Assembly: GCA_018398765.1 (NCBI GenBank)
Contig: JAHBMJ010002561.1
Location: forward strand, 1 to 10,000
DNA from: Chromera velia
Taxonomy: Eukaryota > Sar > Chromeraceae
DNA: 10,000 bases
Reading direction: 5' to 3'
Shown here: in pieces, positions 1-6,977 of the stretch
Numbering within the stretch: position 1 is the first letter of the stretch
Layout of the letters: the number at the start of each line of letters is the position of its first letter
Position numbers and translations under genes: made by a program
The notes under the pieces: model-generated
The model's database searches: none
What the model was told of the DNA's origin: nothing
What the model saw: only the letters and a program-made list of their open reading frames with translations

Positions 1-498
1 GGAGGGTCCACCCCCCCCTGTTGCTGGTGGAACGACACAAAACGAACTGACCTGATTGAGCAATCTAAACCAGTCCGCCAACCCTTCTAGTTGTTGGACA
101 ACTCCTTTGCACCGAGGCAACCACTCCTACGAGTAACCAGAGGTGTCCAGCCAATACAGATACCGGAGGGGGAAAAAACTCCGGAATCTGTAACCCCTCC
201 AAAAATGAGGTTCTGGAATAAAAAGCTGAACACGATTTCGTCGTTGTCAAGCCTTCCAATACAATCTAATAGAATGCTTGACAACGAGATTTTGTGGATA
301 GAGGCCCATTCTATTGACCCGACTTTCTGACTGAAGGAGAACTTAATTTCTGAAGACCTGACTGAGAATTTTTCAGATCGGCATTTTGATGGGTCAGCGC
401 GCAGCCGGGAAGTGCTTTTTGGCCTTGGTGGCTGGCCAAGCCCTGGCCCGCAACGCGTAGCTTGCCTTTCGGGGCCGTCACATGGTTGGCCAATCTAA
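1..498 (+). pseudogene. Possible decayed coding stretch, product unknown
   Basis: Reading frame 1 stays open over 166 codons except for a TAG at 88-90 and a TGA at 328-330, closing with TAA at 496-498. Random sequence of this composition should give several more stops, so this hints at an old coding region with point-mutation stops. The translation has mixed charge and no transmembrane or low-complexity bias, but I recognise no domain. There is no good start context, and the frame runs off the left edge of the window, so the true 5' end is not visible. It could equally be chance, or an exon-intron mixture with stops lying in introns. It is followed in another frame by a 100-codon open stretch (462-761), which would need a frameshift or splice to join. 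Confidence is low. Confidence 0.15.
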
Positions 499-520
499 AA
501 TCGGCTCCTAAAATCGGCTT
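495..520. repeat. 13-bp tandem duplication
   Basis: Two adjacent copies of CTAAAATCGGCTY occupy 495-507 and 508-520 and differ only in the last base. This is a simple slippage-type duplication. Twenty-five-bp-spaced copies of TCTAGATGAGG at 803-813 and 828-838 are a similar local duplication further right. The sequence between (521-800) shows no other structure that I can support. Confidence 0.6.
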
Positions 521-807
521 TCCGTCGAATGTTTCAAGTCGATCAGAGCACGACCTAGTGCCGCCTCTCTCCCATCACACAGACTTGCTCTCCAGCAATA
601 AAAGTAGGCTTTATCGAAAGCCCAGAGGATTGGTTTCTTTGCTTTTTCTTAGGTTTATGACATTCACTCTACTGGTTGCCCTGAGAGGGCAATTTCGATC
701 TTCCATCACGAAGGGCACGGCCCGTCTCCACGCAAAAGGGCCTACAAAGTTGCCCCAGTAAAGCTTCTATTGAATCCCTTCCATGCGTACGCTTTAACAA
801 GCTCTAG

Positions 808-1002
808 ATGAGGAGCTGGAAAGGCTTTCTAGATGAGGGGGCCAACTTTGGGTGGCCAGAAGGTGAGCCACTTTATAAATTTTTGTATATCTGTGCTACA
901 GGTCAGACTGAGCCTTTCTTGGAGGACCGTTTGTCGGTGCTTAGGTTTCGTGAAAAAGCATTACGGCTGGTAATCTCGGGTGATCTGAAGTTATGGGAGT
1001 GA
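808..1002 (+). other. Short unassigned open frame (64 codons)
   Basis: An ATG-started frame of 64 codons ends at a TGA (1000-1002). The peptide is of normal composition, with several acidic and aromatic residues, and ends ...SGDLKLWE. It is not low-complexity like the open frames further right, so it could be a small terminal exon or retroelement remnant. An in-frame TAG sits directly before the ATG (805-807). That same TAG ends in an AG, so an acceptor is possible, but no pyrimidine tract precedes it. I recognise no family and see no promoter or polyadenylation signal. It is most likely chance or a fragment. Confidence 0.12.
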
Positions 1003-1490
1003 GGCGCAGCTTTTGTTTGCATGAGAATTTGGAGGTAGGGCTCCTGGGTAGACTAAGACTTAGTGGCCAGTGCCGGGCCTCACCCAGAAAAAACAAGAAC
1101 GCTATCAATATATAATGATGGCTGGTCGTGGGCAAGGCCCTCTGGCTAGAGGCCATAAATCGATCAGGCTTTCAGAAGCTAAGCATTTACCTCTTGTATG
1201 GTTATAGTGCTTAACATTTGTTTGGTTGAACTGCTTTCTGTGGGTGTCAAATCGGCAGATCTGTTTGCGGACATTCATTCTTACCTTTCATAGGGGTTAC
1301 CCGCTGTGTGCTCCCTCCTTACATCAGTGTGCGGATTCGGCGTATTCCATTAGAAGTAAAAGTTAGCTTGTTTGTGCATTACACTGCGCATTGTCATATG
1401 CCTGCAGAGTCTGCAATCACTCCCCGACATATCAACATACTATAACTCTTTCACCTCACTCATGTCCAACAATTTCCAACATACACACCA
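1003..1490. other. Unassigned intergenic sequence
   Basis: Mixed-composition DNA without an open frame longer than about 70 codons. The only such frame is on the minus strand at 941-1156 and has no recognisable motif. I see no tandem repeat, palindrome over 8 bp or RNA gene here. The composition drifts towards AT after 1430. Confidence 0.5.
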
Positions 1491-1665
1491 CAAATCCATT
1501 AAACCTTATCTTTAAAAGTTGTTCATACCTTCATACAGGTAAGAAACAATAAATAGAATCATTCTAAGTGCTTTAAAGACTTAATTTTTTATATAAAATT
1601 TAGTATGATATATAGAAAATTAAAAGTCACTTTCTAGTATAAAAGTTTCAATTGTCAGTTACAGC
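1491..1665. other. AT-rich block
   Basis: A sharply AT-rich stretch with runs of T and A and several TATA-like words (for example around 1590-1620), and stops in all frames. It separates two mid-GC segments. It could be intergenic DNA, a decayed repeat or promoter-proximal AT-rich sequence; no start codon context downstream supports a promoter call. Confidence 0.5.
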
Positions 1666-1747
1666 ACTGTACACGTTAGTTGGTTGCGTCCTGCCAAAAA
1701 GAGCTAGACCCACCTCGGCCCTTCTCTCCATGCAAACCTCATTGTAC

Positions 1748-1794
1748 TGCAGAGTTTGGAGCTTTCACTTGGATGTGTTGTGGAGCTTAAGTTG
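1748..1794 (+). repeat. Direct repeat, copy 1 of 2 (offset 189 bp)
   Basis: This 47-bp segment recurs at 1937-1983 with about 41 identical positions. The shared core is CTTTCACTTGGATGTGT. The offset of 189 bp is a multiple of three, so both copies encode the same short peptide in frame 1 (SLxLSLGCVVELKL), although a stop lies between them. It is probably a residue of a 189-bp tandem duplication of which the second unit survives only in part. Confidence 0.7.
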
Positions 1795-1936
1795 CTTTTG
1801 GCTCTCTTTTGTGCTAAGTGTGACTGTAGCTGTCACTTTATGTCATGTGGGGCAAGTGGTTGTCTCCTGCCAGATAGGGATCAACCTTGCTCCTAGCTCT
1901 TATTTGCACTGACTGCCTTCTTGTTCTGTGTCTGAA

Positions 1937-1983
1937 TGCAAAGTTTGGGGCTTTCACTTGGATGTGTAGTGGAACTGAAGCTG
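1937..1983 (+). repeat. Direct repeat, copy 2 of 2 (offset 189 bp)
   Basis: Second copy of the 47-bp repeat that begins at 1748. Similarity stops just inside the G-rich island, so the island boundary may coincide with a rearrangement point. No target duplication is visible at its edges. Confidence 0.7.
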
Positions 1984-2228
1984 AATCGGTTGCCTTCCTT
2001 AGGTGGGGGTTACATGGCGGGCCGCTGGGCTATGGCTAAGACTACCGTCGGGGCCGCACCGGGGCTGGGCCAGGGCCGAACGTTGCAGAAAGGGTTTGGA
2101 GCCCCGAAAAGCCAGAGATAGAAAGTCTCACACGAAGTTCCTTATGCGGGAAAGATGGATTGGAAGAGGTCCCCGGAGTGGTCCCGGAGCGGGGAGACGT
2201 GGGAACTTGGCGGGGCGGCCCCTAGCGA

Positions 2229-2268
2229 GGGGCGGGGCAGGGCCGGGCCGGGGCCGAGCTGGGGTGGG
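2229..2268 (+). other. Predicted G-quadruplex motif 1
   Basis: G runs at 2229-2232, 2234-2237, 2240-2242, 2245-2247, 2250-2253, 2261-2264 and 2266-2268 are separated by loops of 1 to 7 bases. This meets the usual four-run rule with runs to spare. All runs are on the plus strand, within the GC-rich island and overlapping a GC box. Confidence 0.7.
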
Positions 2269-2428
2269 CCCCGGCGGAGTCAGGCGTCACAGAGAGGTTA
2301 AGTTTGAGGCCCAGAGACTCAAGCGAGGCAGGGGGTAGGAAGAAGTTGTGCGGGGAAGACGGACGGCGTTCTATGCTCGTGGAAGGGCGCTGATCCCAGA
2401 GCGGGAGCATGTGTGGGCTCAGAGGGCC

Positions 2429-2457
2429 GGGAGGTGGGGGACGGGGCGGGCCTGGGG
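2429..2457 (+). other. Predicted G-quadruplex motif 2
   Basis: Five G runs (2429-2431, 2436-2440, 2443-2446, 2448-2450, 2454-2457) with loops of 1 to 4 bases on the plus strand. It is the second strong quadruplex candidate in the island, about 160 bp after the first, with the same strand orientation. Confidence 0.7.
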
Positions 2458-2638
2458 CCGGGATGGTCCGGGATCGGACGGTATCGATCTTAAGTCCGTG
2501 GAAATGAGGTCAGTAGGAGTGCTAGAGAGGATCGGAGGGTCAACGGGCGTGCAGGAATGGATGTTGATGTCGGCTGATGTTTGTCAACTACGCATGCTTC
2601 GCTTCTAGGCTCTTTGGTCTCTGTACAAACTTTTAATA

Positions 2639-2731
2639 GAGAGGCTCAGCTCAGGGGGGAGTTTCTGGAAATTTTCGTACAAAAATTTCTAAAAAATCGC
2701 CCCTAGCGGTGAAAACTGAAAAATAAAAGTC
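2639..2731 (+). repeat. Left terminal inverted repeat of foldback element
   Basis: Left 93-bp arm. It contains the sequence AGCTCAGGGGGGAG at 2648-2661 near its outer end, a CG-centred AT palindrome that is more decayed than in the right arm, and an A-rich inner end. Several palindrome positions here are A or T where the right arm has G or C, suggesting that this arm decayed more. Confidence 0.85.
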
Positions 2732-2832
2732 ACAAAAAATGTAGGGAAGAACAAAAGATAGGCTTGTATGAACTTCGATCGATGTTTGAAGCCCATATCG
2801 ATGCCTCTTATGCTTTTCCCTCCGCTGTTTCC

Positions 2833-2925
2833 GACTTTTATTTTTTAGCTTTCGCCGCCGGGGAGGATTTTCTGGAAATTTTCGCACGAAAATTTCCAGA
2901 AATTCCCCCCTGAGCTGATCCTCTC
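2833..2925 (-). repeat. Right terminal inverted repeat of foldback element
   Basis: Right 93-bp arm, reverse complement of the left. It keeps an unbroken 15-bp palindrome with a 2-base spacer (2870-2901), extended by G-runs against C-runs on either side (2861-2867 with 2904-2910). It is probably closer to the ancestral arm. Confidence 0.85.
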
Positions 2926-3021
2926 TGTTGAAATCTGGATGGGAAAAAAAGTGTCGAGCACGAAGTTGATATTGAAATTTAATTATATAAGTAAGGGTTA
3001 GAGAACTTAAAAATATCCTTT

Positions 3022-3238
3022 TTATCCTTCTATGCGGCTGTCTTTTAACTCTCTTTCATATGTGCGTCTTTTGAATGTGCATGCAGGCCTCAACCTCAAG
3101 GTGTGTGGAGGGGCTATCTCAAACTCCCTATGTACAAGATGGGGGGCGTTGGGTCTATCGCCTGGCACTTGTGTTGATGGACTTATTTCGGTCTGCCAAG
3201 CTTTCAAAGCTGTGTTTCTGTCCACCTTTTCCCTTTAA
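3022..3238. other. Unassigned segment with overlapping open frames on both strands
   Basis: Open frames of about 68 codons lie opposite each other (plus 3032-3238, minus 3022-3225). Neither has a recognisable domain. The composition is balanced, unlike the flanking AT-rich and GT-rich DNA, so this may be a remnant of something once coding, but one or both frames must be shadows. No splice or start signal decides between them. Confidence 0.12.
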
Positions 3239-3259
3239 TTTGGTGTCTTAATCCGTTTT

Positions 3260-3350
3260 TGTGTATGTACATCTATGTGTATGTGTATGTGTGTATGTGT
3301 TGGCGTGTGTATAACTGTATGTATGTGTACGTATGTTTGTATGTATATAA
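3260..3350 (+). repeat. Imperfect GT / GTAT microsatellite
   Basis: About 90 bp of interrupted TG, TGTA and TATG units on the plus strand. It produces an artificial Tyr/Val/Cys-rich frame (3259-3477) that should not be called a gene. Alternating purine-pyrimidine tracts of this kind can adopt left-handed DNA and are prone to slippage. Confidence 0.8.
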
Positions 3351-3399
3351 ATGCGTGAGAGGCAGTAAGAGGTGTCTATGCGTACAACTTATTTATCTC

Positions 3400-4380
3400 T
3401 TGCTGCTGCTGGAAAGCTTTTTCTTTCGGCTTTCGCTTCCCTTGTCTGTGTGTTTCAAGCAGTATGCAACGTGCTAATATCTTTCTATCAGTATACATGC
3501 AAATGTGGGTTCACTTCTCACGCCTTCTCACAGTTCTGCACAAGTTGGATGACTACAAGACTCTGTACCTATGGTTACAGGTATCAGAGATAGCGAGCTA
3601 GAGGGATTTTCTCTAGCCTTGACAGCGGCTGCCCTTGCTTTTCAATTTCTGCTGTTCCTCTTCTTGACTCTCGTCTGCTTGCTTTTTCTACATCTTGATG
3701 CTCCAAGCTTCCCCTTCTTAAACTTTGTCATGTCCTTTGCCCTTTCCTCTTTCACCGGCGGCCCACCGAGCTGCCCATTTCTCTTTTTGCTTCACTTGAA
3801 AGTTGCCTACTCAGAGATTCCTGCTCGCTGATTTTGTGAAAGCTGTCCCCAAACTATGCATCCGTCTCGTCTTTTCTTCTGCTCTCTCGCCCCCTTCCTA
3901 TCTTTCTTTCTCTCTACAAACTCTGTTATTTCTTTCTGCTTTCTCTATACTTTTCTCCTGTTCTGATTACATCTTTCTTGTCCCCTTGACTTTGGATCTT
4001 GTTGTTCTCTTTGTTCCGTTTTATTTCAATGTGACTCGTTTATCATTTTTCTTTGCCCGCCTTATTCCCTTCTTGTACACTAAGTGTTGAGATTCACTGC
4101 ATGCTCTCTCTCTTTCCATCTACGGTTCCGCTCTCTCTTCCCTGCAGCGCCTAAGACTTCCCTCTCCAGGCCTCTGTCCCTTTCTTCGTCCTCCCATCTT
4201 TTAATGCAATGTCTGTTTCTTATTGCAAGCCTTTTTCACCCTCCTCCCCCGTTTTGCCCCTCTCTCTGTGCCTACCTGCCTGCCTGCGTCTCTCCCTTTC
4301 TCTCTCTCTCTCTTTTTCTTGTTTTCTCTGTCCGCCTCTTTGCCTATCTGTCTGCTTCTCTCTTGCAGCTTTTTTTATTC
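3400..4380 (+). repeat. Long pyrimidine-rich (CT-skewed) strand tract
   Basis: For almost 1 kb the plus strand is dominated by C and T, most extremely at 4240-4370, where CT and CTGC units repeat, with a pure CTCTCTCT run near 4300. Three overlapping frames (3571-3831, 3803-4090, 4084-4533) translate to Leu/Ser/Phe-rich hydrophobic peptides purely because of this bias. Possible readings are a large intron, a UTR-like region of a gene on the plus strand, or a degenerated microsatellite field. Polypyrimidine mirror tracts may also form triplex DNA. Confidence 0.65.
4340..4368 (+). promoter_or_regulatory. Candidate 3' splice acceptor
   Basis: A dense pyrimidine tract runs into TTGCAG ending at 4368, a close match to the eukaryotic acceptor consensus. 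After it the base composition returns to normal within a few tens of bases. I cannot find a convincing donor upstream, so this is a site match only and may be fortuitous in such a CT-rich tract. Confidence 0.25.
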
Positions 4381-4533
4381 CATGCGTCGAACAGAAACCC
4401 GCTGTTATGGATCAGTGTACATGATGCCGCCGCAATATCTGCTTTATCAATGATGGCTTCAGTGGTTGAGAACTCTTCCTTCCACGCTCTCGTGGATATG
4501 ACATTCATTAAGTCTAGCATTAAGTATCTATAG
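4369..4533 (+). other. Possible terminal exon after the acceptor
   Basis: Directly after the acceptor-like TTGCAG one frame stays open for 54 codons to a TAG (4531-4533). Unlike the frame upstream, its last 45 or so residues are of ordinary composition, with His, Asn, Asp, Glu and Lys present. No family is recognised and no donor or upstream exon is identified. This is a weak hypothesis; the frame is also continuous with a low-complexity translation upstream, which is enough to explain its length. Confidence 0.15.
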
Positions 4534-4629
4534 ACTAACTCTTCAGCAATTGATTATACTAGTCTGACAGTAACCCTACCAAACTCTAATTATATAAGTC
4601 TAACATCTAGGGAACTAGCTAGGGAAGCT

Positions 4630-4831
4630 AGTGTGAACCTTTGGGGCAAGTTTCGCAAAAAATTGAAAAAAAAAGTAAATCTGAAGAAAAATTTTTGTTT
4701 ATATTTCTAGTTGTCTATAGATTTTGTTTTAAGCTTTGATTTATGTTTAAAAACAGCCTTTAAAGAGTAAAAATAAATTAATAAGACTGTGTAACTCAAT
4801 TAATTATTTATATTCAATATTTTTTTTTTTT
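4630..4831. other. AT-rich block
   Basis: About 200 bp of A- and T-runs without any open frame, ending in a 12-base T run (4820-4831). It is preceded at 4608-4632 by short CTAG-containing repeats (ACTAGCTAGGG then AAGCTAG). Confidence 0.5.
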
Positions 4832-4857
4832 GGAGTCAGAAATTCCGTCGGAGTCAG
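4820..4857 (-). mobile_element. Possible 3' end of a retroelement, reverse orientation
   Basis: On the plus strand 12 T are followed at once by two copies of GGAGTCAG (4832-4839 and 4850-4857). Read on the minus strand this is CTGACTCC repeated, then a poly(A) run, the pattern left by a poly(A)-tailed retrotransposon (SINE or LINE) inserted in reverse. There is no recognisable body to the right and no clear target duplication, so simple low-complexity DNA remains possible. Confidence 0.25.
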
Positions 4858-4859
4858 GG

Positions 4860-5450
4860 TGGTCCTGTTTTTTCTTAATGGCAGTTGAAGAATCGAGCCT
4901 TTTTCATGTATGCCACAGTAACTATGATTGCGCTTTCGACTCAATCTCTTTTCAAGCTGAAACCGTATCGATCCGATTCGCTTGCTTTTAATTTATAGCA
5001 ATTGGTACCCTTCTCTCGCTTTCATAAATTAACAACAGATCATCGAGGCTGCATGCGATTCAAGGTCTTTCATGCTGTTGTCGGCAATCTCTACACTCAT
5101 GATCGTTATGTTGCAAACCAACGCTTTCGATGTATTACATCTTATTGTGCTCTGAATCATTGTGAGGCTTCTGTTTACTGACTGACATTGAGTCAAATAC
5201 TACTTCAAGCGAGCGAAAGTTTCCATGAAAAGTCGTTCTTTTAAAAAGTAAAAGAAAGAGAGGACATGTTCTGACAGTCTCCTTACTACATGTATACTTG
5301 CCTACATCAGACTGCATGTCATACTCATTCTGCATATTTTTTAAACATATGGGCAGTATAGAGATTCACCGATACCAAGAATGATCATGAATGCAATAAA
5401 ACGCCCGTGGCATGGTGTCCTAGGAAAAAGGGATGTATTCTGACAAACTT
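4860..5450. other. Unassigned intergenic sequence
   Basis: Mid- to low-GC DNA without a believable gene. The longest frame (minus 5135-5335, 66 codons) has no motif. No tandem repeat or long palindrome was noticed. The words CGTATCGATCCGATTCG (near 4964-4980) resemble the ACCGATAC and GATCGAAT words at 6480-6680, but not strongly enough to call a family. Confidence 0.45.
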
Positions 5451-5655
5451 TTACCATTCTTAGGAATTACTATATTTAAATCTTTCCTTACAAAAATAAG
5501 TTACTCATTATTCTTTAATTAGGCTGTTAAGGTAAAACATTAAATTCAAAAATAATTATCTAACAGATTAAATTATGAAACAAATCCTAAAACGATTGAA
5601 TTTAATTGAAATTGAATATAAAAACTAATTAGACAAGTTGATAAAACATTATGCT
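5451..5655. other. AT-rich block
   Basis: Strongly AT-rich, with repeated words such as TTAAATTC, AATTGAAATTGAAT and TTAAATTA and stops in all frames. It directly precedes the tRNA-like unit; AT-rich flanks are common target regions for SINE-type insertion. Confidence 0.5.
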
Positions 5656-5659
5656 ATGT

Positions 5660-5743
5660 GGCACACGTCTAAACAGCCTAACTGTTAAGGTGTTTGCCTA
5701 ACACTCTGATGGTCATCGGTTCAAGTCTCGCAACGCTCTTTTT
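5660..5743 (+). other. tRNA-like, SINE-head-like Pol III unit
   Basis: A B-box-like word GGTTCAAGTCT (5718-5728, one base from consensus) lies about 44 bp after an A-box-like word (AGCCTAACTG, near 5675-5684), and a T5 run (5739-5743) follows as a Pol III-type stop. Between the boxes GGTGT (5689-5693) and ACACT (5701-5705) close a seven-base loop TTGCCTA, where the anticodon position would read GCC (Gly). The T-stem pairs poorly (C-C and A-C mismatches), the D-stem is weak and the acceptor ends do not pair, so this is not a working tRNA. The best reading is the tRNA-derived 5' end of a SINE or a decayed tRNA gene. The 3' extent of any SINE body is unclear. Confidence 0.5.
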
Positions 5744-5804
5744 ACTCATCATATTAAGACGTGAAAATATTGAATATTGCAATAGGGGGCTAGAATTGCT
5801 ATCA

Positions 5805-5827
5805 CAACACCCTATGAAGGGGCATTG
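5805..5827 (+). repeat. CAACACCC repeat, copy 1
   Basis: CAACACCCTA, a 4-base insert, then GGGGCATTG. The same two words are joined directly at 6204-6222, and a third CAACACCC lies at 5891-5898. This ties the palindromic cluster at 5841-5890 to the one at 6204-6265 as parts of one repeat family. Confidence 0.6.
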
Positions 5828-5840
5828 TCGGGTTTACACC

Positions 5841-5890
5841 TATATAGCGCCTCGGGGGGGAGGCGTCGGCCTCCGGCCGACGGCTATATA
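5841..5890. repeat. Double-hairpin palindromic cluster
   Basis: An outer inverted pair TATATAGC (5841-5848) / GCTATATA (5883-5890) encloses two GC-rich hairpins: GCCTC (5849-5853) with GAGGC (5860-5864) around a G-run, and CGTCGGCC (5864-5871) with GGCCGACG (5875-5882) around TCC. Folded, it gives a compact three-way junction. Such double-hairpin elements are known in mitochondrial DNA of chytrid fungi such as Allomyces, where they are thought to be mobile; GC clusters of this style also occur in other organelle genomes. Here the neighbours do not look organellar, so it may be nuclear, or part of an organelle-derived insert. Confidence 0.7.
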
Positions 5891-6105
5891 CAACACCCCT
5901 GCAAGGATGTAGCAAGTTGTAGGTAGGCGTTGGGAGAGCGCTTTCCATGGTAATGGACGAGCGTTCAAAAGCTGTTTCATTCACATATAAATGCTGACAA
6001 GGACCTTCTTCCAGGGACCTACTTCTTCCATCTTCTTTCACAACAGATAAAAATGAATGAATCATGTTTAATTTTCATCTAACAACTAGATTTTGATATA
6101 TTAAA

Positions 6106-6180
6106 GGGTGTAGGCTGATATATATCTGTGAGTTTAGCTCAATTTTTTGTTAATGAAGGATAATGAAGGGGTGTAGCCTG
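6106..6180 (+). repeat. GGGTGTAG repeat pair and 10-bp tandem
   Basis: GGGTGTAGGCTG at 6106-6117 recurs as GGGTGTAGCCTG at 6169-6180. Just before the second copy TAATGAAGGR is tandemly duplicated (6151-6160, 6161-6170). GGGTGT is the complement of the ACACCC word at 5807-5812, 5893-5898 and 6206-6211, so these may be inverted relatives of that family. Confidence 0.5.
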
Positions 6181-6203
6181 TCTAAGACCTTATATATATA
6201 AAA

Positions 6204-6265
6204 CAACACCCTAGGGGCATTGCCCCTTAAGCAAAACGCCTTTATATACAACGCCTTTAAGGCGT
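6204..6265. repeat. Second GC-rich palindromic cluster
   Basis: Contains CAACACCCTA then the hairpin AGGGGCA (6213-6219) / TGCCCCT (6221-6227), and a perfect inverted pair ACGCCTT (6251-6257) / AAGGCGT (6259-6265) with one base between. ACGCCTTTA occurs twice 15 bp apart (6236-6244, 6251-6259). TATATA-type words flank the hairpins (6190-6200, 6242-6248, 6282-6288), as in the 5841-5890 cluster. Confidence 0.65.
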
Positions 6266-6339
6266 AGCCCCTCGACACGTCTCTATATACTACGCCACCC
6301 CCCCTTCCCCCATATCTAGACCCCTATATATTGTGCTTT

Positions 6340-6975
6340 CCAGGGCCATGCCGATATACATTTCCGGGGCCCACTCATAAGGCAAGAGTAACGCATAATT
6401 CCCACATTACACATAATACATACATAACGTGTAAGTCACGGCTTACGAATATACAAGAAATTAGCTAAATCATGAAATCAGATCGAATCAAAAGAAATAA
6501 AATCATGCTCCCAGTTTGAGATACCGGATTGAAGAGAATTTTTTGAATCTTGAATCGAACATCCAATCAAATCGAAACTTCCGAGCATCCTTTAAGACTT
6601 AGCAACTCCAGACCAGACGACCAGTACTGAACCTTCAGACCCTAGCTTTATAGACCGATACGTGCAATACCGATACAGTACAGCCAGTACTGAATGCTTA
6701 GAAAGAGCTTAACTGATCATACATCACTTCATCTGCATATAGTATGCCATATACTGATACTATCTAGGTTAAATTCTATCTCTGTCTGGCTAATCACGTC
6801 GGAGGAGAACAGAACAGTCTTTCTCTCTTGGCGAAGGGTAGCCTTTACCAAGGAAAAAGAATGTTATGAACGTTTTGTCCTGCCTTTTCTCTCTCCATTT
6901 AGTTCTTTTATCCTACATTCAGAAGCACATCGAGTGAGAAAGTGATTGATGAGCAGACCGGTTTGTAGGCTTGCT
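6340..6975. other. Unassigned sequence with GATCGAAT-type and CCAGTACTG words
   Basis: No believable gene. The 6460-6600 part is rich in irregular ATCGAATC/AATCAAAT words. CCAGTACTGAA occurs at 6621-6631 and 6684-6694 (and again at 7593-7603) and ACCGATAC at 6654-6661 and 6669-6676. An 83-codon plus frame (6694-6945) shows no domain. Confidence 0.4.
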
Positions 6976-6977
6976 GA

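Larger units (their letters stand above)
2000..2560 (+). other. GC-rich, G-skewed island with GC boxes
   Basis: About 560 bp where G dominates the plus strand and CpG is common, in contrast to the AT-rich surroundings. It contains GC-box words GGGGCGG (2212-2218), GGGGCGGGGC (2229-2238) and GGGGCGGG (2443-2450). In animals and some other eukaryotes such islands mark promoters; here no first exon can be pointed to. Open frames inside (for example 2003-2338) are Arg/Gly/Pro-rich because of base composition and are not accepted as genes. The island ends abruptly about 80 bp before the foldback element. Alternatives are a transferred or contaminating segment, or a recombination-biased GC tract. 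Confidence 0.5.
2639..2925. mobile_element. Foldback / MITE-like element with nested palindromes
   Basis: The first 93 bp (2639-2731) and the last 93 bp (2833-2925) are inverted repeats, about 80 of 93 positions matching without gaps, starting GAGAGG and ending CCTCTC. Complementarity continues, less perfectly, through the 101-bp centre, which has its own inverted pair around CATCGATCG-type words, so the whole unit can fold into one long hairpin. Each arm also holds a smaller palindrome: in the right arm 15 bp at 2870-2884 pairs perfectly with 2887-2901. By my count 11 of 13 arm differences are transitions. There is no transposase, as expected for a non-autonomous element of the MITE or foldback kind. 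Complementarity may extend 8 bp outwards (2631-2638 with 2926-2933, 6 of 8). No clear target duplication is seen, so the superfamily is unknown. A transcript would give a long hairpin RNA. Confidence 0.85.

Noticed and set aside
2003-2338. 111-codon Arg/Gly/Pro-rich frame in the GC-rich island
   Set aside because: Composition is explained by G-rich DNA with few stops, and other overlapping frames on both strands are open too.
3259-4533. Chain of overlapping plus-strand open frames that look like hydrophobic membrane proteins
   Set aside because: The Leu/Ser/Phe and Tyr/Val content follows directly from CT-rich and GT-rich DNA, which lacks stop codons; other frames of the same DNA are open as well.
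5660-5743. Functional tRNA-Gly(GCC) gene
   Set aside because: The anticodon arm is good, but T-stem, D-stem and acceptor stem do not pair; kept only as a tRNA-like unit.
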